Shown here in pieces: positions 53,782 through 63,010 of a stretch of 64,000 bases of DNA. This DNA is from Cytophagaceae bacterium (GTDB lineage Bacteria > Bacteroidota > Bacteroidia > Cytophagales > Flexibacteraceae): positions 57,603-121,602 of the forward strand of contig JAIXYP010000039.1 of assembly GCA_027490155.1 (NCBI GenBank). Direction: 5' to 3'. How positions within the stretch are numbered: the first letter of the stretch is position 1; each line of letters begins with the position of its first letter. Under the pieces are notes generated by a model. That model saw only the letters and a list, made by a program, of their open reading frames with translations. It did no database searches and was not told the DNA's origin. Made by a program: the position numbers and the translations under genes.

Positions 53782-54771
53782 CTAATAGGTCAGGAACTTG
53801 GGTTTGTTGTCGATGATGGTCTCGATGCGGGCAATGACCTCTGGCGTCAATTTCGGGATGATGTCGAGGGCGCGCATGTTCTCGTCTATCTGGCCGATAT
53901 GGCTAGCCCCTGTAATAACCGTGCTGACGTGTGGGTTGTGCGCACACCAGGCAATAGCAAGCTGTGGCAGTTTGCAACCTAGGTCATGGGCTACTTCATT
54001 AAGGGCCAAAATCTTGGGTGCGAGGGCTTGGGCACCAGCGCCAGTGAGCCGCTCGACTAGCCAGCCGAGTTCGGGGTGTTCGGTGGCACGTGTTTTGGTC
54101 GGCACTCCTTGTAGGTACTTGCCTGTTAGCAGACCAGAGGCTAGGGGCGACCAAGTAGTGGTGCCTAGACCGATTTCGGAATAGAGCTTATGGTACTCTT
54201 TTTCTACTCGGTCCCGATGGAAAAGGTGGTATTGGGGTTGCTCCATCGTGGGAGGCACTAGGTGGTATTGGCGTGCTACCGAATAGGCCTCCTGGATCTC
54301 TTGTGCGCTCCACTCGCTGGTGCCCCAATAGAGGATATAGCCTTGGTGGATAAGGTCCGACATGGCCCGGACCGTTTCTTCGATTGGGGTCTGGATGTCA
54401 GGCCGGTGGCAGAAGTAAAGGTCAAGGTAGTCCACTTGCAGGCGACGCAAAGCGGCATGGCAGGCTTCGATGATGTGTTTGCGGCTGAGGCCCTTTTGGT
54501 TCGGTTTATCGCCACCCCAGAAAACCTTGCTGCTCACGACGTAGGTGCTGCGGTCCCAATGTGCTTCGTCCAGGATACGCCCCATGACCTCTTCGGACTT
54601 GCCTCCAGCGTATTGCTCGGCATTGTCGAAGAAGTTGATGCCGTGGTCGTAAGCACGGAACATTAGGCTGCGGGCGCTTTCGTAGTCCAGCTGCTTGCCA
54701 AACGTTAACCAAGACCCGAAGGATAAGGTGCTCACTTGTAGGCCAGAGCGGCCCAAACGACGGTATTCCAT
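53782..54771 (-). CDS. Aldo/keto reductase (potassium-channel beta-subunit family)
   Basis: A 329-residue NADPH-dependent aldo/keto reductase. The catalytic tetrad is visible: Asp and Tyr in FFDNAEQYAGGKSEE, Lys in VSSKVFWGG and His in LYFCHRPD. The late motifs LASGLLTGKYL and VITGASHIGQIDENM match the Kv-beta/YghZ branch. The physiological substrate in bacteria is usually unknown, often methylglyoxal or other reactive aldehydes. It is a single gene upstream of corA. Confidence 0.92.
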   Translation of the reverse strand: MEYRRLGRSGLQVSTLSFGSWLTFGKQLDYESARSLMFRAYDHGINFFDNAEQYAGGKSEEVMGRILDEAHWDRSTYVVSSKVFWGGDKPNQKGLSRKHIIEACHAALRRLQVDYLDLYFCHRPDIQTPIEETVRAMSDLIHQGYILYWGTSEWSAQEIQEAYSVARQYHLVPPTMEQPQYHLFHRDRVEKEYHKLYSEIGLGTTTWSPLASGLLTGKYLQGVPTKTRATEHPELGWLVERLTGAGAQALAPKILALNEVAHDLGCKLPQLAIAWCAHNPHVSTVITGASHIGQIDENMRALDIIPKLTPEVIARIETIIDNKPKFLTY

Positions 54772-54888
54772 CTGTCAGAAGGTTAATGTTGGTGTAACAT
54801 CATATCGCTTGTGTAGTGGCGGTCTGATGGATTATTGTGTGGGCCTGACGGGTTTCGTTTGTTACCCGGGCCTAGGTTGATAGAGGTC

Positions 54889-55521
54889 CTATTTGTCGGC
54901 GTTGGCGGCTTCCTGTTGGTTGAGGCCCTCGATTGCGGCAGCTGTGACTTCTAGCTTGGGGTCGGCATACATAACTGGGCCAGGCTCCGAATAGCCCATT
55001 ACGTAGGCATAGCCACGTTCCTCGGCAAACTTGCGCAGGTAGGTCCGCAATGTTTTAGTGAGCTGCTCGCTAAGGCGTTTTTCTTCCTCCATCAGCTTAC
55101 GGCCTTGTTCTTCCTTGTAGGCTTGTAGTGCTTGTTGCTTTTGGGCCATAGAGGCTTGTAGCTCCTGCATCTGGGACTGCGTGAGGGCACCAGACTGTGC
55201 TTTTTCGGAAGCTGAGCGGTATTCGGTTTCGAAGCGACGCATACGACCTTCTAGCTCGCCTTCGGCCTTACTGCCTTTGGCTTGGAGTGTGGCTTTGGTG
55301 TTTTTGTACCAGTCGTAGTGTGCCAATAGGGAGTCGGTATTGACCCAGACGGTTGCACCTTTTGGTATGGCGTCCAGTGCTGCTTTGTCGATGACGGGCG
55401 CCGGGGCACTGGCGGCTGGTTTATCAGCTGATTTGGTCTCGGAGGCGGGCTCTGTGCAGGCTGTAGCGAGCAGGGCAAGCGCTGCCATCATGATAGCAGC
55501 CGTATAGCGGAGTGGTTTCAT
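54889..55521 (-). CDS. OmpH/Skp-like envelope chaperone (lipoprotein)
   Basis: A 210-residue protein with a lipobox (LLATAC, Cys22) and an Ala/Pro linker. It then has a Skp-like domain whose coiled-coil part (about 80-165) is rich in Gln, Glu, Lys and Ala (QSQMQELQASMAQKQQALQAYKEEQ). The end YAYVMGYSEPGPVMYADPKLEVT is typical of OmpH. Skp proteins shield outer-membrane proteins in the periplasm; in Bacteroidota they are often multi-copy. The usual neighbours (bamA, lpxD) are absent. Confidence 0.88.
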   Translation of the reverse strand: MKPLRYTAAIMMAALALLATACTEPASETKSADKPAASAPAPVIDKAALDAIPKGATVWVNTDSLLAHYDWYKNTKATLQAKGSKAEGELEGRMRRFETEYRSASEKAQSGALTQSQMQELQASMAQKQQALQAYKEEQGRKLMEEEKRLSEQLTKTLRTYLRKFAEERGYAYVMGYSEPGPVMYADPKLEVTAAAIEGLNQQEAANADK

Positions 55522-55650
55522 ATCTGGCCCTAATATACAGGGTTGGCTGCATATATCTCAAGGCTTTTGTATCCGGCGTGGCAATTAGGGCCCGCAAACA
55601 AGCACCTTGCGGATAGCGACCATTTACCCATTAAGTCATCAGAAACATAC

Positions 55651-55684
55651 GGGCCATGTGCCATGGTTAACATGGTCATGGCCC
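55651..55684 (-). terminator. Long imperfect palindrome after the LpxH-like gene
   Basis: GGGCCATG-CCATG on the left pairs with CATGG-CATGGCCC on the right, with a small bulge and a 5-base loop. On the minus strand it is followed by GTATGTTTCTG. It lies 34 bases after the gene stop, so a terminator is likely; the tail is only moderately U-rich. Confidence 0.5.
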
Positions 55685-55717
55685 ATCATTATTTGATTTG
55701 AGTTAGAGCGAACCTGA

Positions 55718-56548
55718 TTAGGCACCCATCATCATTACCAAGTTGGCTTCCAGCTCGTTATATAGCTCCTGACCCTCGTTGTCCTCGGATAGGGACTGGT
55801 ATTTTGGCTCTGTTTCGTTGTAATAGATCAGGGACCACTCACCTTGCTCATCCTCAACAAGGGCACTGAGGCTCTCGACCCAGTCGCCACTATTGAGGTA
55901 CAGGATATCGCCATAATATTTGATGGCGGCCTGGTGGATATGCCCACAGATGACACCGGCGCAGTTGCGGTCTTTGGCTAGGGCGACCAACTGGGTTTCG
56001 TAGTCAGAGATGTAGGAGACTGCAGACTTGACTTTGGCCTTGATCTTGGCCGAAAGGGAATAGTAGGGTAGGCCGCGGTAGTTGCGGTATTGATTATAGA
56101 TCTTGTTGATACCGAGCAACAGCGTGTAGCCGATGTCGCCTAGTTTAGAGAGCCACTTTAGGTTTGTTGTGACGGAGTCAAAGATGTCACCATGTGTGAC
56201 CAAGAACCGACGACCATGGCTAACGTGGATATAGTCGCGCTGGAGGGTGAAGTTTTTTCCTAACGCCAATGGGATAAACGAGTCCAGGAAATCGTCATGG
56301 TTGCCACGGGTGTAGATGACCTGGGTGTTATGCTCCTCCATCATCCGCATCACGACGCGGATAAACTTGGTATGTTTTTTCTTCCAGATGCCATACTTCT
56401 TGAGCTGCCAACCGTCGATGATATCGCCGTTAAGGATCAGCTTGTCGCAGCTGTGCATCTTCAGGAAGTTAACCAACTCCTTCGCTTTTGAGCCTGTAGT
56501 GCCGAGGTGTACGTCGCTCAGGACGATGGTTTTATAATGTGTATTCAC
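55718..56548 (-). CDS. LpxH-like UDP-2,3-diacylglucosamine diphosphatase family phosphoesterase
   Basis: A 276-residue calcineurin-type metallophosphoesterase. The metal-binding motifs are SDVHLGT, NGDIIDGW, RGNHDDFLD, THGDIFD and CGHIHQA, in the order of this family. Bacteroidota use proteins of this type in place of LpxH in lipid A synthesis, though some hydrolyse other nucleotides. There is no transmembrane helix. It is monocistronic, with non-coding DNA on both sides. Confidence 0.88.
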   Translation of the reverse strand: MNTHYKTIVLSDVHLGTTGSKAKELVNFLKMHSCDKLILNGDIIDGWQLKKYGIWKKKHTKFIRVVMRMMEEHNTQVIYTRGNHDDFLDSFIPLALGKNFTLQRDYIHVSHGRRFLVTHGDIFDSVTTNLKWLSKLGDIGYTLLLGINKIYNQYRNYRGLPYYSLSAKIKAKVKSAVSYISDYETQLVALAKDRNCAGVICGHIHQAAIKYYGDILYLNSGDWVESLSALVEDEQGEWSLIYYNETEPKYQSLSEDNEGQELYNELEANLVMMMGA

Positions 56549-56602
56549 GTTATGGTCTATCCTTCAGGTTAGATTATGGGCTAAAAGTAGTGGTTTAATG
56601 TT

Positions 56603-56623
56603 ACCAGAAAGTCAATTTCTGGT
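56603..56623 (-). terminator. Weak hairpin between the LpxH-like and outer-membrane genes
   Basis: ACCAGAAA (56603-56610) pairs with TTTCTGGT (56616-56623), loop of 5 bases. A U-tract is not clear on either strand; it could end the upstream outer-membrane protein gene. Confidence 0.25.
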
Positions 56624-56719
56624 TATGATCTGGCACTTGGAATTACTTTGATAGGACCATGTTGATAATCTCGGTTACTAAATATGTAATCACGATTACT
56701 AATTTGATCTTTGTAGGCC

Positions 56720-57643
56720 TTATCGTTTGTCAAAGATGTGGTAGCGCGCACCAACACTAACTGAGAATCCGCTCATCAAAACATCGTAGACTATGCCAGT
56801 ATTGTTTGTGAATGCACCGTTGTTGATAGAAGAAAAACTCCTGATCAAAGCTAGTTGACCAAACAGATCGAGCCGTGGGGCCACCCTAAATCCTGCCTTG
56901 ATGCCGATGACACCAGTGATCTCAACGTTTCTGATGGTGTTTTCGGCACTGATACCAAATAGGATGCCAGGGTAGGCTGCCGTACGAGAAATCAGTTGGC
57001 CACCCGTTAAGAGGTTAACCTCCACGCCTGCGATACCAGCAAAATACGAGCCTTTACTGGGGTTGCTAAGGTAACTGTACTCAACCATCAGTGGCATTGA
57101 AAAGTAGTGCAGGTTGAGGGACTCTTTGAAAATGGTATCAGAGCGACCATTCTTGGAAATGGATCGGCCGGCATTTTTCTGGCAATAGCCAAGTTCTCCA
57201 CTCAGGATGATACCGTTGCCAATGTCCCATTGGAGGCCGGCATATTGCGCAAAACCTACTTCGGCTTGGTAGGTGACGTTGTTGAAGAAAAAGGATTCGA
57301 TGAGGTTGAACTGGTTTACGCCTGTTCGCATAGAAGCTGTTAGGCCAAATTTTTTTTCTGGTGCCTCGGCGCCAATATTTCGGCTCAGGGATTTGGTATC
57401 CGGCACAGCTGCATTTTGGTTGGCCCTATTGGAGCTAGGTGGGTCAATTTCGGTGGGGGTGTTGGCGGGCTGTGGGCTGGGTTTGAGGTAGATATCCTCT
57501 TGGGCTATGGCCATCCGAGGGGCCATCAGAAGGCACAAGGATATCAGGACAAGGCCGAGCACTGTTGCCCCTTGCCTGGGCATACGTCTGGACCCAAATA
57601 ATGACAGGTCCTTGGCATCGGGATGTTGAATAGATGTTGACAT
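56720..57643 (-). CDS. Predicted outer-membrane beta-barrel (porin-like) protein
   Basis: From the chosen ATG (MSTSIQHP) the protein has 307 residues. A signal peptide (MPRQGATVLGLVLISLCLLMAPRMAIAQ) begins 20 codons later, and that Met at 57583 is an alternative start. A Pro/Asn linker follows, and then beta strands of the outer-membrane protein type (GLTASMRTGVNQFNL, GAQ-ending strands with VGARYHIF at the C-terminus). The final aromatic is followed by DKR. Barrel strands and the signal peptide are visible; specificity is not known. Confidence 0.78.
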   Translation of the reverse strand: MSTSIQHPDAKDLSLFGSRRMPRQGATVLGLVLISLCLLMAPRMAIAQEDIYLKPSPQPANTPTEIDPPSSNRANQNAAVPDTKSLSRNIGAEAPEKKFGLTASMRTGVNQFNLIESFFFNNVTYQAEVGFAQYAGLQWDIGNGIILSGELGYCQKNAGRSISKNGRSDTIFKESLNLHYFSMPLMVEYSYLSNPSKGSYFAGIAGVEVNLLTGGQLISRTAAYPGILFGISAENTIRNVEITGVIGIKAGFRVAPRLDLFGQLALIRSFSSINNGAFTNNTGIVYDVLMSGFSVSVGARYHIFDKR

Positions 57644-58040
57644 AGCTGGGGCAAATATTGGGCTTGGGTTTTGGGGGCTTGTATGCTTATTGAGGTTGGG
57701 CAACAAGGTGAAACCAAAAATCGGCTAAAATTACTGTTTTCTGATCATTGAATTGATACGGCGTAGGTTTGGTCTGTCTGGTGTCCATAAAGTGGGCATG
57801 CTGACTTGTAGTTGTCTGTTGGCCAAGATACCGAGGTGATGCACTGTTCAGATATCCTCCTAACGAATAACTGCGGCAAAAATGTCTGCGAAAATCCCTA
57901 GTCCAGGCCCTAAATTTGCGGCCCGCAACTGCAGCATGACGATAGGGCTAGATCATGATCCTGAAGTCAATAAGGTGGCTGTTCGATAGCCGTCCTCTGC
58001 TCCAATAATCCACACAAACTACTCTCAGATAAATACAAGC
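57644..58040. other. Divergent intergenic region before asd
   Basis: About 400 bases without a gene or clear structure. It holds the promoters of the outer-membrane protein gene and asd. Confidence 0.4.
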
Positions 58041-59105
58041 ATGTCTCATCTCTTCGGCGATAATCCATCCGATAGTTCAGTAGGTCAAAGCGCACATGTT
58101 GGCAAAGGCCTGCGGATAGCAATCGTAGGGGCTACGGGCCTTGTCGGGACCGAAATCCTGACAGTGCTAGCTGAAAGTGGTTTGCCAGTTGCGTCTATCA
58201 TCCCTGTGGCTTCGTCTAGATCTGTAGGGCAGGTAGTGGCCTTTAAAGGGCAGGACTATGCTGTGGTGGATGCAGCGACGGCGATTAGCATGCAACCTGA
58301 TGTGGCTATTTTCTCGGCTGGTGGATCGGTATCCACGCTACTGGCGCCTCAGTTTGCGGCAGCTGGTATCCGGGTGGTGGACAATAGCAGTGCTTGGCGC
58401 ATGGATCCGACTAAAAAGCTGGTTGTGCCAGAGGTCAACGCAGAGGTCTTGACGGAGGAAGACATGATCATCGCCAACCCGAATTGTAGCACAATCCAGA
58501 TGGTGGTGGCCTTGCAACCGCTACACAAACGATATGGCATCAAGCGGGTGGTGGTCAGTACCTACCAAAGTGTCACCGGGACGGGAAAAGCGGCAGTTGA
58601 TCAGCTGATGGCGGAGCGTGCGGGTGAAAAAGGGTATATCCCTGTCTATCCCCACCGTATCGACCTCAATGTCTTGCCCCACATCGATGTTTTCCTCGAG
58701 AATGGCTACACCAAGGAGGAGATGAAGATGGTAAACGAGACTTGCAAAATCATGCAGGATGATGCCATCAAGGTCACAGCTACTGCTGTCAGGATCCCGG
58801 TGATGGGTGGCCACTCTGAGTCTGTGAATGTGGAGCTGAAGCAGGACTTTGATCTGGGTGATGTGCGTGCCCTTTGGTCAGAAACACCAGGACTAATTGT
58901 ACAAGATGACCCTGCTAATAACCTATACCCTATGCCCCTGACCTCGCATAGGCGCAATGAGGTCTTTGTTGGTCGGTTACGTCGAGATGAAAGTCAGGCC
59001 AATAGCCTCAACTTCTGGGTGGTGGCGGATAACCTACGCAAAGGAGCAGCAACGAACGCAGTCCAGATTGTGGAAGTGCTGTATAGCAAAGGCTGGATTG
59101 GCTAG
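58041..59105 (+). CDS. asd: Aspartate-semialdehyde dehydrogenase
   Basis: A 354-residue enzyme of the aspartate pathway that reduces aspartyl-4-phosphate to the semialdehyde, feeding lysine/DAP, threonine and methionine synthesis. The NADP-binding GATGLVGTEILTVL lies at about residue 30, the catalytic Cys149 is in NPNCSTIQMV, and the His-bearing GGHSESVN follows. A ~20-residue N-terminal extension (MSHLFGDNPSDSS) precedes the usual start. It is monocistronic and converges on the CxxC-protein gene. Confidence 0.95.
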   Translation: MSHLFGDNPSDSSVGQSAHVGKGLRIAIVGATGLVGTEILTVLAESGLPVASIIPVASSRSVGQVVAFKGQDYAVVDAATAISMQPDVAIFSAGGSVSTLLAPQFAAAGIRVVDNSSAWRMDPTKKLVVPEVNAEVLTEEDMIIANPNCSTIQMVVALQPLHKRYGIKRVVVSTYQSVTGTGKAAVDQLMAERAGEKGYIPVYPHRIDLNVLPHIDVFLENGYTKEEMKMVNETCKIMQDDAIKVTATAVRIPVMGGHSESVNVELKQDFDLGDVRALWSETPGLIVQDDPANNLYPMPLTSHRRNEVFVGRLRRDESQANSLNFWVVADNLRKGAATNAVQIVEVLYSKGWIG

Positions 59106-59162
59106 TCTATCAGCTACATAAGTAACTACTAGCTCAGCATCCCATTTGATGAAAAGGCTGCC

Positions 59163-59477
59163 TTAGATAGCAAGGCGTGGCGTGCCTTTGGCCTTGAGTA
59201 GGGCTTTTTTGCGGCGTGTGCTGCGGTACCAGAAAAAACCAATCACGGAGAACAGGATATAGGGTAATGACATCAGATACAGGATACCGGTGTTGAGGCC
59301 ATCTGCCGCATCGACATTGCCGGCCTGTGCACTACTTTCGACAGTAGCGCGGCACATGGCGCATTGCGCTGAGGCATCTTGTGCTAGGCTTGGGCTCAGC
59401 AACATGCCAACAACCACTAGCATTGTTACTATGGCTGGGCGTATGGACCAAAGTGGGGATTTAGGCTTGAGATCCAT
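59163..59477 (-). CDS. Small exported membrane protein with a CxxC motif
   Basis: From the chosen start (MDLKPKSPL) the protein has 104 residues, with a signal helix (VTMLVVVGMLLSPSLAQ), a short periplasmic part with QCAMCRATVESS, then one C-terminal helix (GILYLMSLPYILFSVIGFFWY) and a basic tail. The Cys pair suggests metal or disulfide chemistry. It lies downstream of the SCO and DUF420 genes, which serve copper and haem delivery to cytochrome oxidase, so a role as an oxidase-assembly factor is likely but unproven. Confidence 0.7.
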   Translation of the reverse strand: MDLKPKSPLWSIRPAIVTMLVVVGMLLSPSLAQDASAQCAMCRATVESSAQAGNVDAADGLNTGILYLMSLPYILFSVIGFFWYRSTRRKKALLKAKGTPRLAI

Positions 59478-59558
59478 GATGGTTATTGATAAGGTGGCTG
59501 TTGTCAAATAGGGGAGTTCGGTGGTACTAATTGGCTGTTTGGGCCATTGTTTCTAGGC

Positions 59559-60152
59559 CTAGTGGATATAGAACGGCTTGATCATTAGATAGACCAAAAC
59601 GCCTGTTAGGGCAACATACAGCCACATCGGGAAGGTGTAGCGGCTAACGCGTTTGTGCCGATCGACTTGGTTGGTGATGCCGTAGTAGATGCTGGTTAGC
59701 ACAAAGGGCACGATGATGGTAGCCAACACGATATGGGTCAGCAAGAAGAAGTAATAGACGTAGCGCACACTACCGGTAGCCTCTTTTTCGACCTCTTCGA
59801 GGATGTGGTTGCCATTCAGATCGCCATAGAGGGTGCTGGCTGCCTGAAAGTGATAGGTAACATAGCTGATCAGGAACAAGCTACTGAGGCCAAACGCAGT
59901 CAGCATGCTGGTGCGGTGAGCCATGATGTTTTTGCTCTTGATGAAGTAGTATCCGACGAGCAAAGCCAAAGCGGTGGCACTGTTTAGCACACCGTTCAGG
60001 TGGGGCAGGAAGGATACATCAAGATCACCGAGTTTGCCTGTCTGTGGCATGTAGAGCAACAAAGCTACCACAACAGGGATGGCGATGCCCAAGACCCCGA
60101 TGACATAGAGGGCAGGTTTGTTGTTTTTGACTTCGGATGAGGTGTGCTGCAT
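59559..60152 (-). CDS. DUF420 membrane protein (CtaM-like oxidase assembly factor)
   Basis: A 197-residue membrane protein with five or more helices (VIGVLGIAIPVVVALLLYM, VLNSATALALLVGYYF, YYFFLLTHIVLATIIVPF). It matches DUF420, a family that includes CtaM/YozB, needed for haem-copper oxidase maturation in Firmicutes. The conserved His residues are in the loops. It is located between the SCO gene (118 bases upstream) and the CxxC protein gene (81 bases downstream), so it is probably cotranscribed with them. Confidence 0.88.
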   Translation of the reverse strand: MQHTSSEVKNNKPALYVIGVLGIAIPVVVALLLYMPQTGKLGDLDVSFLPHLNGVLNSATALALLVGYYFIKSKNIMAHRTSMLTAFGLSSLFLISYVTYHFQAASTLYGDLNGNHILEEVEKEATGSVRYVYYFFLLTHIVLATIIVPFVLTSIYYGITNQVDRHKRVSRYTFPMWLYVALTGVLVYLMIKPFYIH

Positions 60153-60270
60153 GGGGCAGGGATGTTAGGGCTTGTAGGCCTGACTAGTAGCTCAAGGGCT
60201 CAATTTCTAAGGTCAGACTTATTGATAATCGAAGGGATTCAGGTTTTGTTTGGTCTGGGATCAGTCAGGT

Positions 60271-60918
60271 TTATTTTTGGTCTTCTTCTAGCATCAAGAG
60301 GCGTGTTTCCATCACGAGGGTATCGACCTTGAGCGGGTCGGTGCCATTATAGTAACCGCGGATACGACCTAGTTTATCGACCAGCACAATGCGGTCTGAG
60401 TGTACGAAATCTGCAGGCCCGCCATCACCATCCTGGACAGGTAGGACGTAGCCTTTGCGGGCTAGGTTATAGAGTTTGTCCTTAGGGCCATTGAGCAAAA
60501 ACCACTTGCCATGCTGGGCACCATATTGCTTGGCATAGTCGTTCAGGACGGCAGTGGTGTCATACTCTGGGTCCACAGTGTAGGAGACGAGAATGACAGA
60601 GGGATCGTTAAGGAAAGACTGCTGCACCCTTTTGAGCTGGGATGACATCTCGGGGCAGATGGTCTGGCAGCGGGTGAAGATGAAGTCCGCAATTACGATT
60701 TTGCCCTTGAGGTTAGCCTCGGTGAAGGGTTTGCCTTGCTGGTCGGTGAGGGCAAAGGGCGGTATAACGTGCTGCCCACCAGTGCTGCTGCTGTCCTCGA
60801 TGCCTTCTGGGTAATAGATCGTGAGGGGTTTGAAGTGATTTTTGCCTGTGTTGAGCAAGACAATCAGCACAACCGGCACGACGATCAGGAGGGTGAGTAG
60901 GACGTATTTTAGTTTCAT
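60271..60918 (-). CDS. SCO-family copper chaperone
   Basis: A 215-residue membrane-anchored thioredoxin-fold protein. An N-terminal helix (YVLLTLLIVVPVVLIVLL) anchors it, and the copper ligands Cys84 and Cys88 (FTRCQTICPE) plus His173 (DFVHSDRIVLVD) are all present. SCO proteins deliver copper to the CuA site of subunit II, encoded by coxB in this window about 45 kb away. It is the first gene of a three-gene minus-strand cluster. Confidence 0.93.
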   Translation of the reverse strand: MKLKYVLLTLLIVVPVVLIVLLNTGKNHFKPLTIYYPEGIEDSSSTGGQHVIPPFALTDQQGKPFTEANLKGKIVIADFIFTRCQTICPEMSSQLKRVQQSFLNDPSVILVSYTVDPEYDTTAVLNDYAKQYGAQHGKWFLLNGPKDKLYNLARKGYVLPVQDGDGGPADFVHSDRIVLVDKLGRIRGYYNGTDPLKVDTLVMETRLLMLEEDQK

Positions 60919-61010
60919 AGTGTCTTGGTTATCAGCCTAGTAGTGCTTCGAGATGCTGTACTGGTTTGCCTATTGTCGGCCATGACTTGGCAACCTGCTC
61001 AATGGCGGCA

Positions 61011-61018
61011 CAAAGGTA
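61011..61018 (-). promoter_or_regulatory. Candidate -7 box for the SCO cluster
   Basis: CAAAGGTA reads TACCTTTG on the minus strand, about 93 bases before the SCO start. It is a full match to TAnnTTTG. Confidence 0.4.
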
Positions 61019-61104
61019 GGCACCAGAGCGGCATCAGCGGACGGCCAAGGTCAATTTGTTGGTGCTTGGTTAGGCCTAAGGCTGGGGGAGCCTCGAGTGT
61101 ATAA

Positions 61105-61626
61105 CTAGATCAGGGGCCACTTGTTATGGTCCTGGTTGATCTCGCCCTGATACTGGAGCACCTCCACACCGAATTTGCGCAAAAACTCTACGCCTTCGTC
61201 GCTCGGGATGCCCTTATAGGCGGCATAGCTATTGAGGTAGATGACCCTCTTGATCTTCATGCTAAAGATGATACGGGCGCAAGCGATGCAGGGCGAAAGG
61301 GTGACATAGAGGGTGCTATCTGCAATGTCACTTCCGTTTTTGGCGGCGTACAGGATAGCATTTTCCTCGGCATGGATGGCCAGCGAGCATGAGCCTTTGC
61401 TATCGCGGCTGCAACCTTTGTCACCAAACTCGGTATCACAGTTGTGGGTACCTGCGGGTGGTCCGTTGTAGCCTATCGAGATGATGCGGGTATCCTTGGT
61501 GAGCACGGCCCCAACATGGCGTTTGACACAATGGCTGCGTTTGGCCAAGTTGTAGGCCAACTCCATGTAGATGTCGTCAAACTGGGGGATGGCTTGGGGC
61601 AAGGTGTCCATAGAAGGGTAGGGCAA
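61105..61626 (-). CDS. dCMP deaminase family protein (ComEB-like)
   Basis: A 173-residue zinc deaminase. The zinc site is His85-Ala-Glu87 (HAEENA) and Pro-Cys113-x-x-Cys116. It resembles ComEB/dCMP deaminases, which make dUMP for thymidylate synthesis; the Cys-rich insert CDTEFGDKGC in the middle fits the dCMP-deaminase branch with extra zinc ligands. An alternative start at codon 6 (MDTLPQ) is possible. era lies 35 bases upstream on the same strand. Confidence 0.92.
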   Translation of the reverse strand: MPYPSMDTLPQAIPQFDDIYMELAYNLAKRSHCVKRHVGAVLTKDTRIISIGYNGPPAGTHNCDTEFGDKGCSRDSKGSCSLAIHAEENAILYAAKNGSDIADSTLYVTLSPCIACARIIFSMKIKRVIYLNSYAAYKGIPSDEGVEFLRKFGVEVLQYQGEINQDHNKWPLI

Positions 61627-61661
61627 ATCCGGGATTGAGAGGGCAAAATAGGAGGGCTGGA

Positions 61662-62855
61662 CTAGCTGCTGTAGCCGAAGTACTTGAGTTTGTTGGCCTT
61701 GTTGCGCCAGTCGGGCTCGACTTTGACGTGGGTCTCGAGATAGACTTTTTTGCCAAAGAAGGTCTCCATATCGGCACGGGCCTGTACGCCTACTTTTTTG
61801 AGGGCTTCGCCTTGGTGACCAATGATGATGGCCCGTTGGCTGCTGCGCTCGACCAATATATCAGCGCGGATGTAGAGCATATCATCGCCTCGCTCTTTGA
61901 AGTCCTGGACGATAACCTCGCAACTGTACGGCACCTCCTTGCGGTAGTTGGTCAAGAGTTTTTCGCGGATGATCTCGGAGGCAAAGAAGCGCTCGCTGCG
62001 GTCCGTTAGGTCTTCTTTGGGGAAGTAGGGCGGGTGGTTCGGCAGCCGTTTGATGATCTCGTCAAAGAGGGAGGCGGTGCCTTGACCCAGCAGCGCTGAG
62101 ATCGGGACGACGAGCTCAGTCTGGAGGCGTTCTTTCCAGATGGCGATACGCTCCTCGACCTGATCAGGCGTTTTGGCAAGGTCTATCTTATTGATGAGCA
62201 AGAAGACGGGCACCTCAACACGTTTCAGTTTTTCGATGACGTCGGTTTCGTCAAAGTCTTCGAACAGATCGGTGACGAATAGCACCAAGTCGGCATCCTC
62301 TAGCGAGGCGTTAACGAACCGCATCATGCTGCGATGGAGCTCGTACTTAGGCTGGATGACACCCGGGGTATCTGAATAGACAATTTGGAAGTCCTCCCCA
62401 TTCAGCAAGCCGAAAATGCGGTGGCGGGTGGTTTGGGCCCGGCTGGTGATGATGCTGAGCTTCTCGCCGATTAGCTGGTTCATCAACGTGGATTTGCCGG
62501 CGTTGGGTTTGCCCACGATGCTGACGAAGCCTGCCTTATGATTGTCAAAGGCGGGGTCTGCACTGATGCTGAGGGTGGATTGGGTCGGGTTTTCGTCGCC
62601 AATGAGCTGGTCAGCGGCTAGGTCAAACTCGAGGTCGGCCAGCAGGTCGAGGTCGTCGTCATCCTTGGCCTTTTTCTTGGCTTTAGGAGCCTTGGCAGCT
62701 TTGGGGGCAGGTTGTGGTTTGCTTAGGTCGTTGGGCTCGGAGTTGAGCTTGGCGCCAATTGGGGCTTTGGCGGCCTTAGGGGCTTTTGGCTTGGAGGTGC
62801 TGGTGTCGGCGTTGGACACCTCAGCTTTGGGGAGCTGGTCTGGTTGCTGGGCCAT
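61662..62855 (-). CDS. era: GTPase Era with a long N-terminal extension
   Basis: A 397-residue Era, which binds 16S rRNA and aids 30S assembly. The GTPase motifs GKPNAGKST (115-123), DTPGV and NKID are present, followed by a KH domain (IIGHQGEALKKVGVQARADME). Usual Era has the P-loop near residue 15. Here about 105 residues precede it: a Lys/Ala/Pro-rich section (KAPKAAKAP at 22-60), then an Asp-rich stretch (DDDDLDLLADLEFD at 65-78). The extension could bind RNA or other proteins; this is inference. Confidence 0.93.
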   Translation of the reverse strand: MAQQPDQLPKAEVSNADTSTSKPKAPKAAKAPIGAKLNSEPNDLSKPQPAPKAAKAPKAKKKAKDDDDLDLLADLEFDLAADQLIGDENPTQSTLSISADPAFDNHKAGFVSIVGKPNAGKSTLMNQLIGEKLSIITSRAQTTRHRIFGLLNGEDFQIVYSDTPGVIQPKYELHRSMMRFVNASLEDADLVLFVTDLFEDFDETDVIEKLKRVEVPVFLLINKIDLAKTPDQVEERIAIWKERLQTELVVPISALLGQGTASLFDEIIKRLPNHPPYFPKEDLTDRSERFFASEIIREKLLTNYRKEVPYSCEVIVQDFKERGDDMLYIRADILVERSSQRAIIIGHQGEALKKVGVQARADMETFFGKKVYLETHVKVEPDWRNKANKLKYFGYSS

Positions 62856-63010
62856 GTGATGCGGCTTTAAGGTCGTCTATGCTGCCTATCCATGATCAAC
62901 AAGGATAGGTCTGGCATGGCCAAAATGGCGATGCGGTGCAAAGGTCATCAATTTTGGTGGATTTTGGGTTGGGTTAGTTAGTCTGTGTCTTTGAGCCCTT
63001 TGTCTGAACT

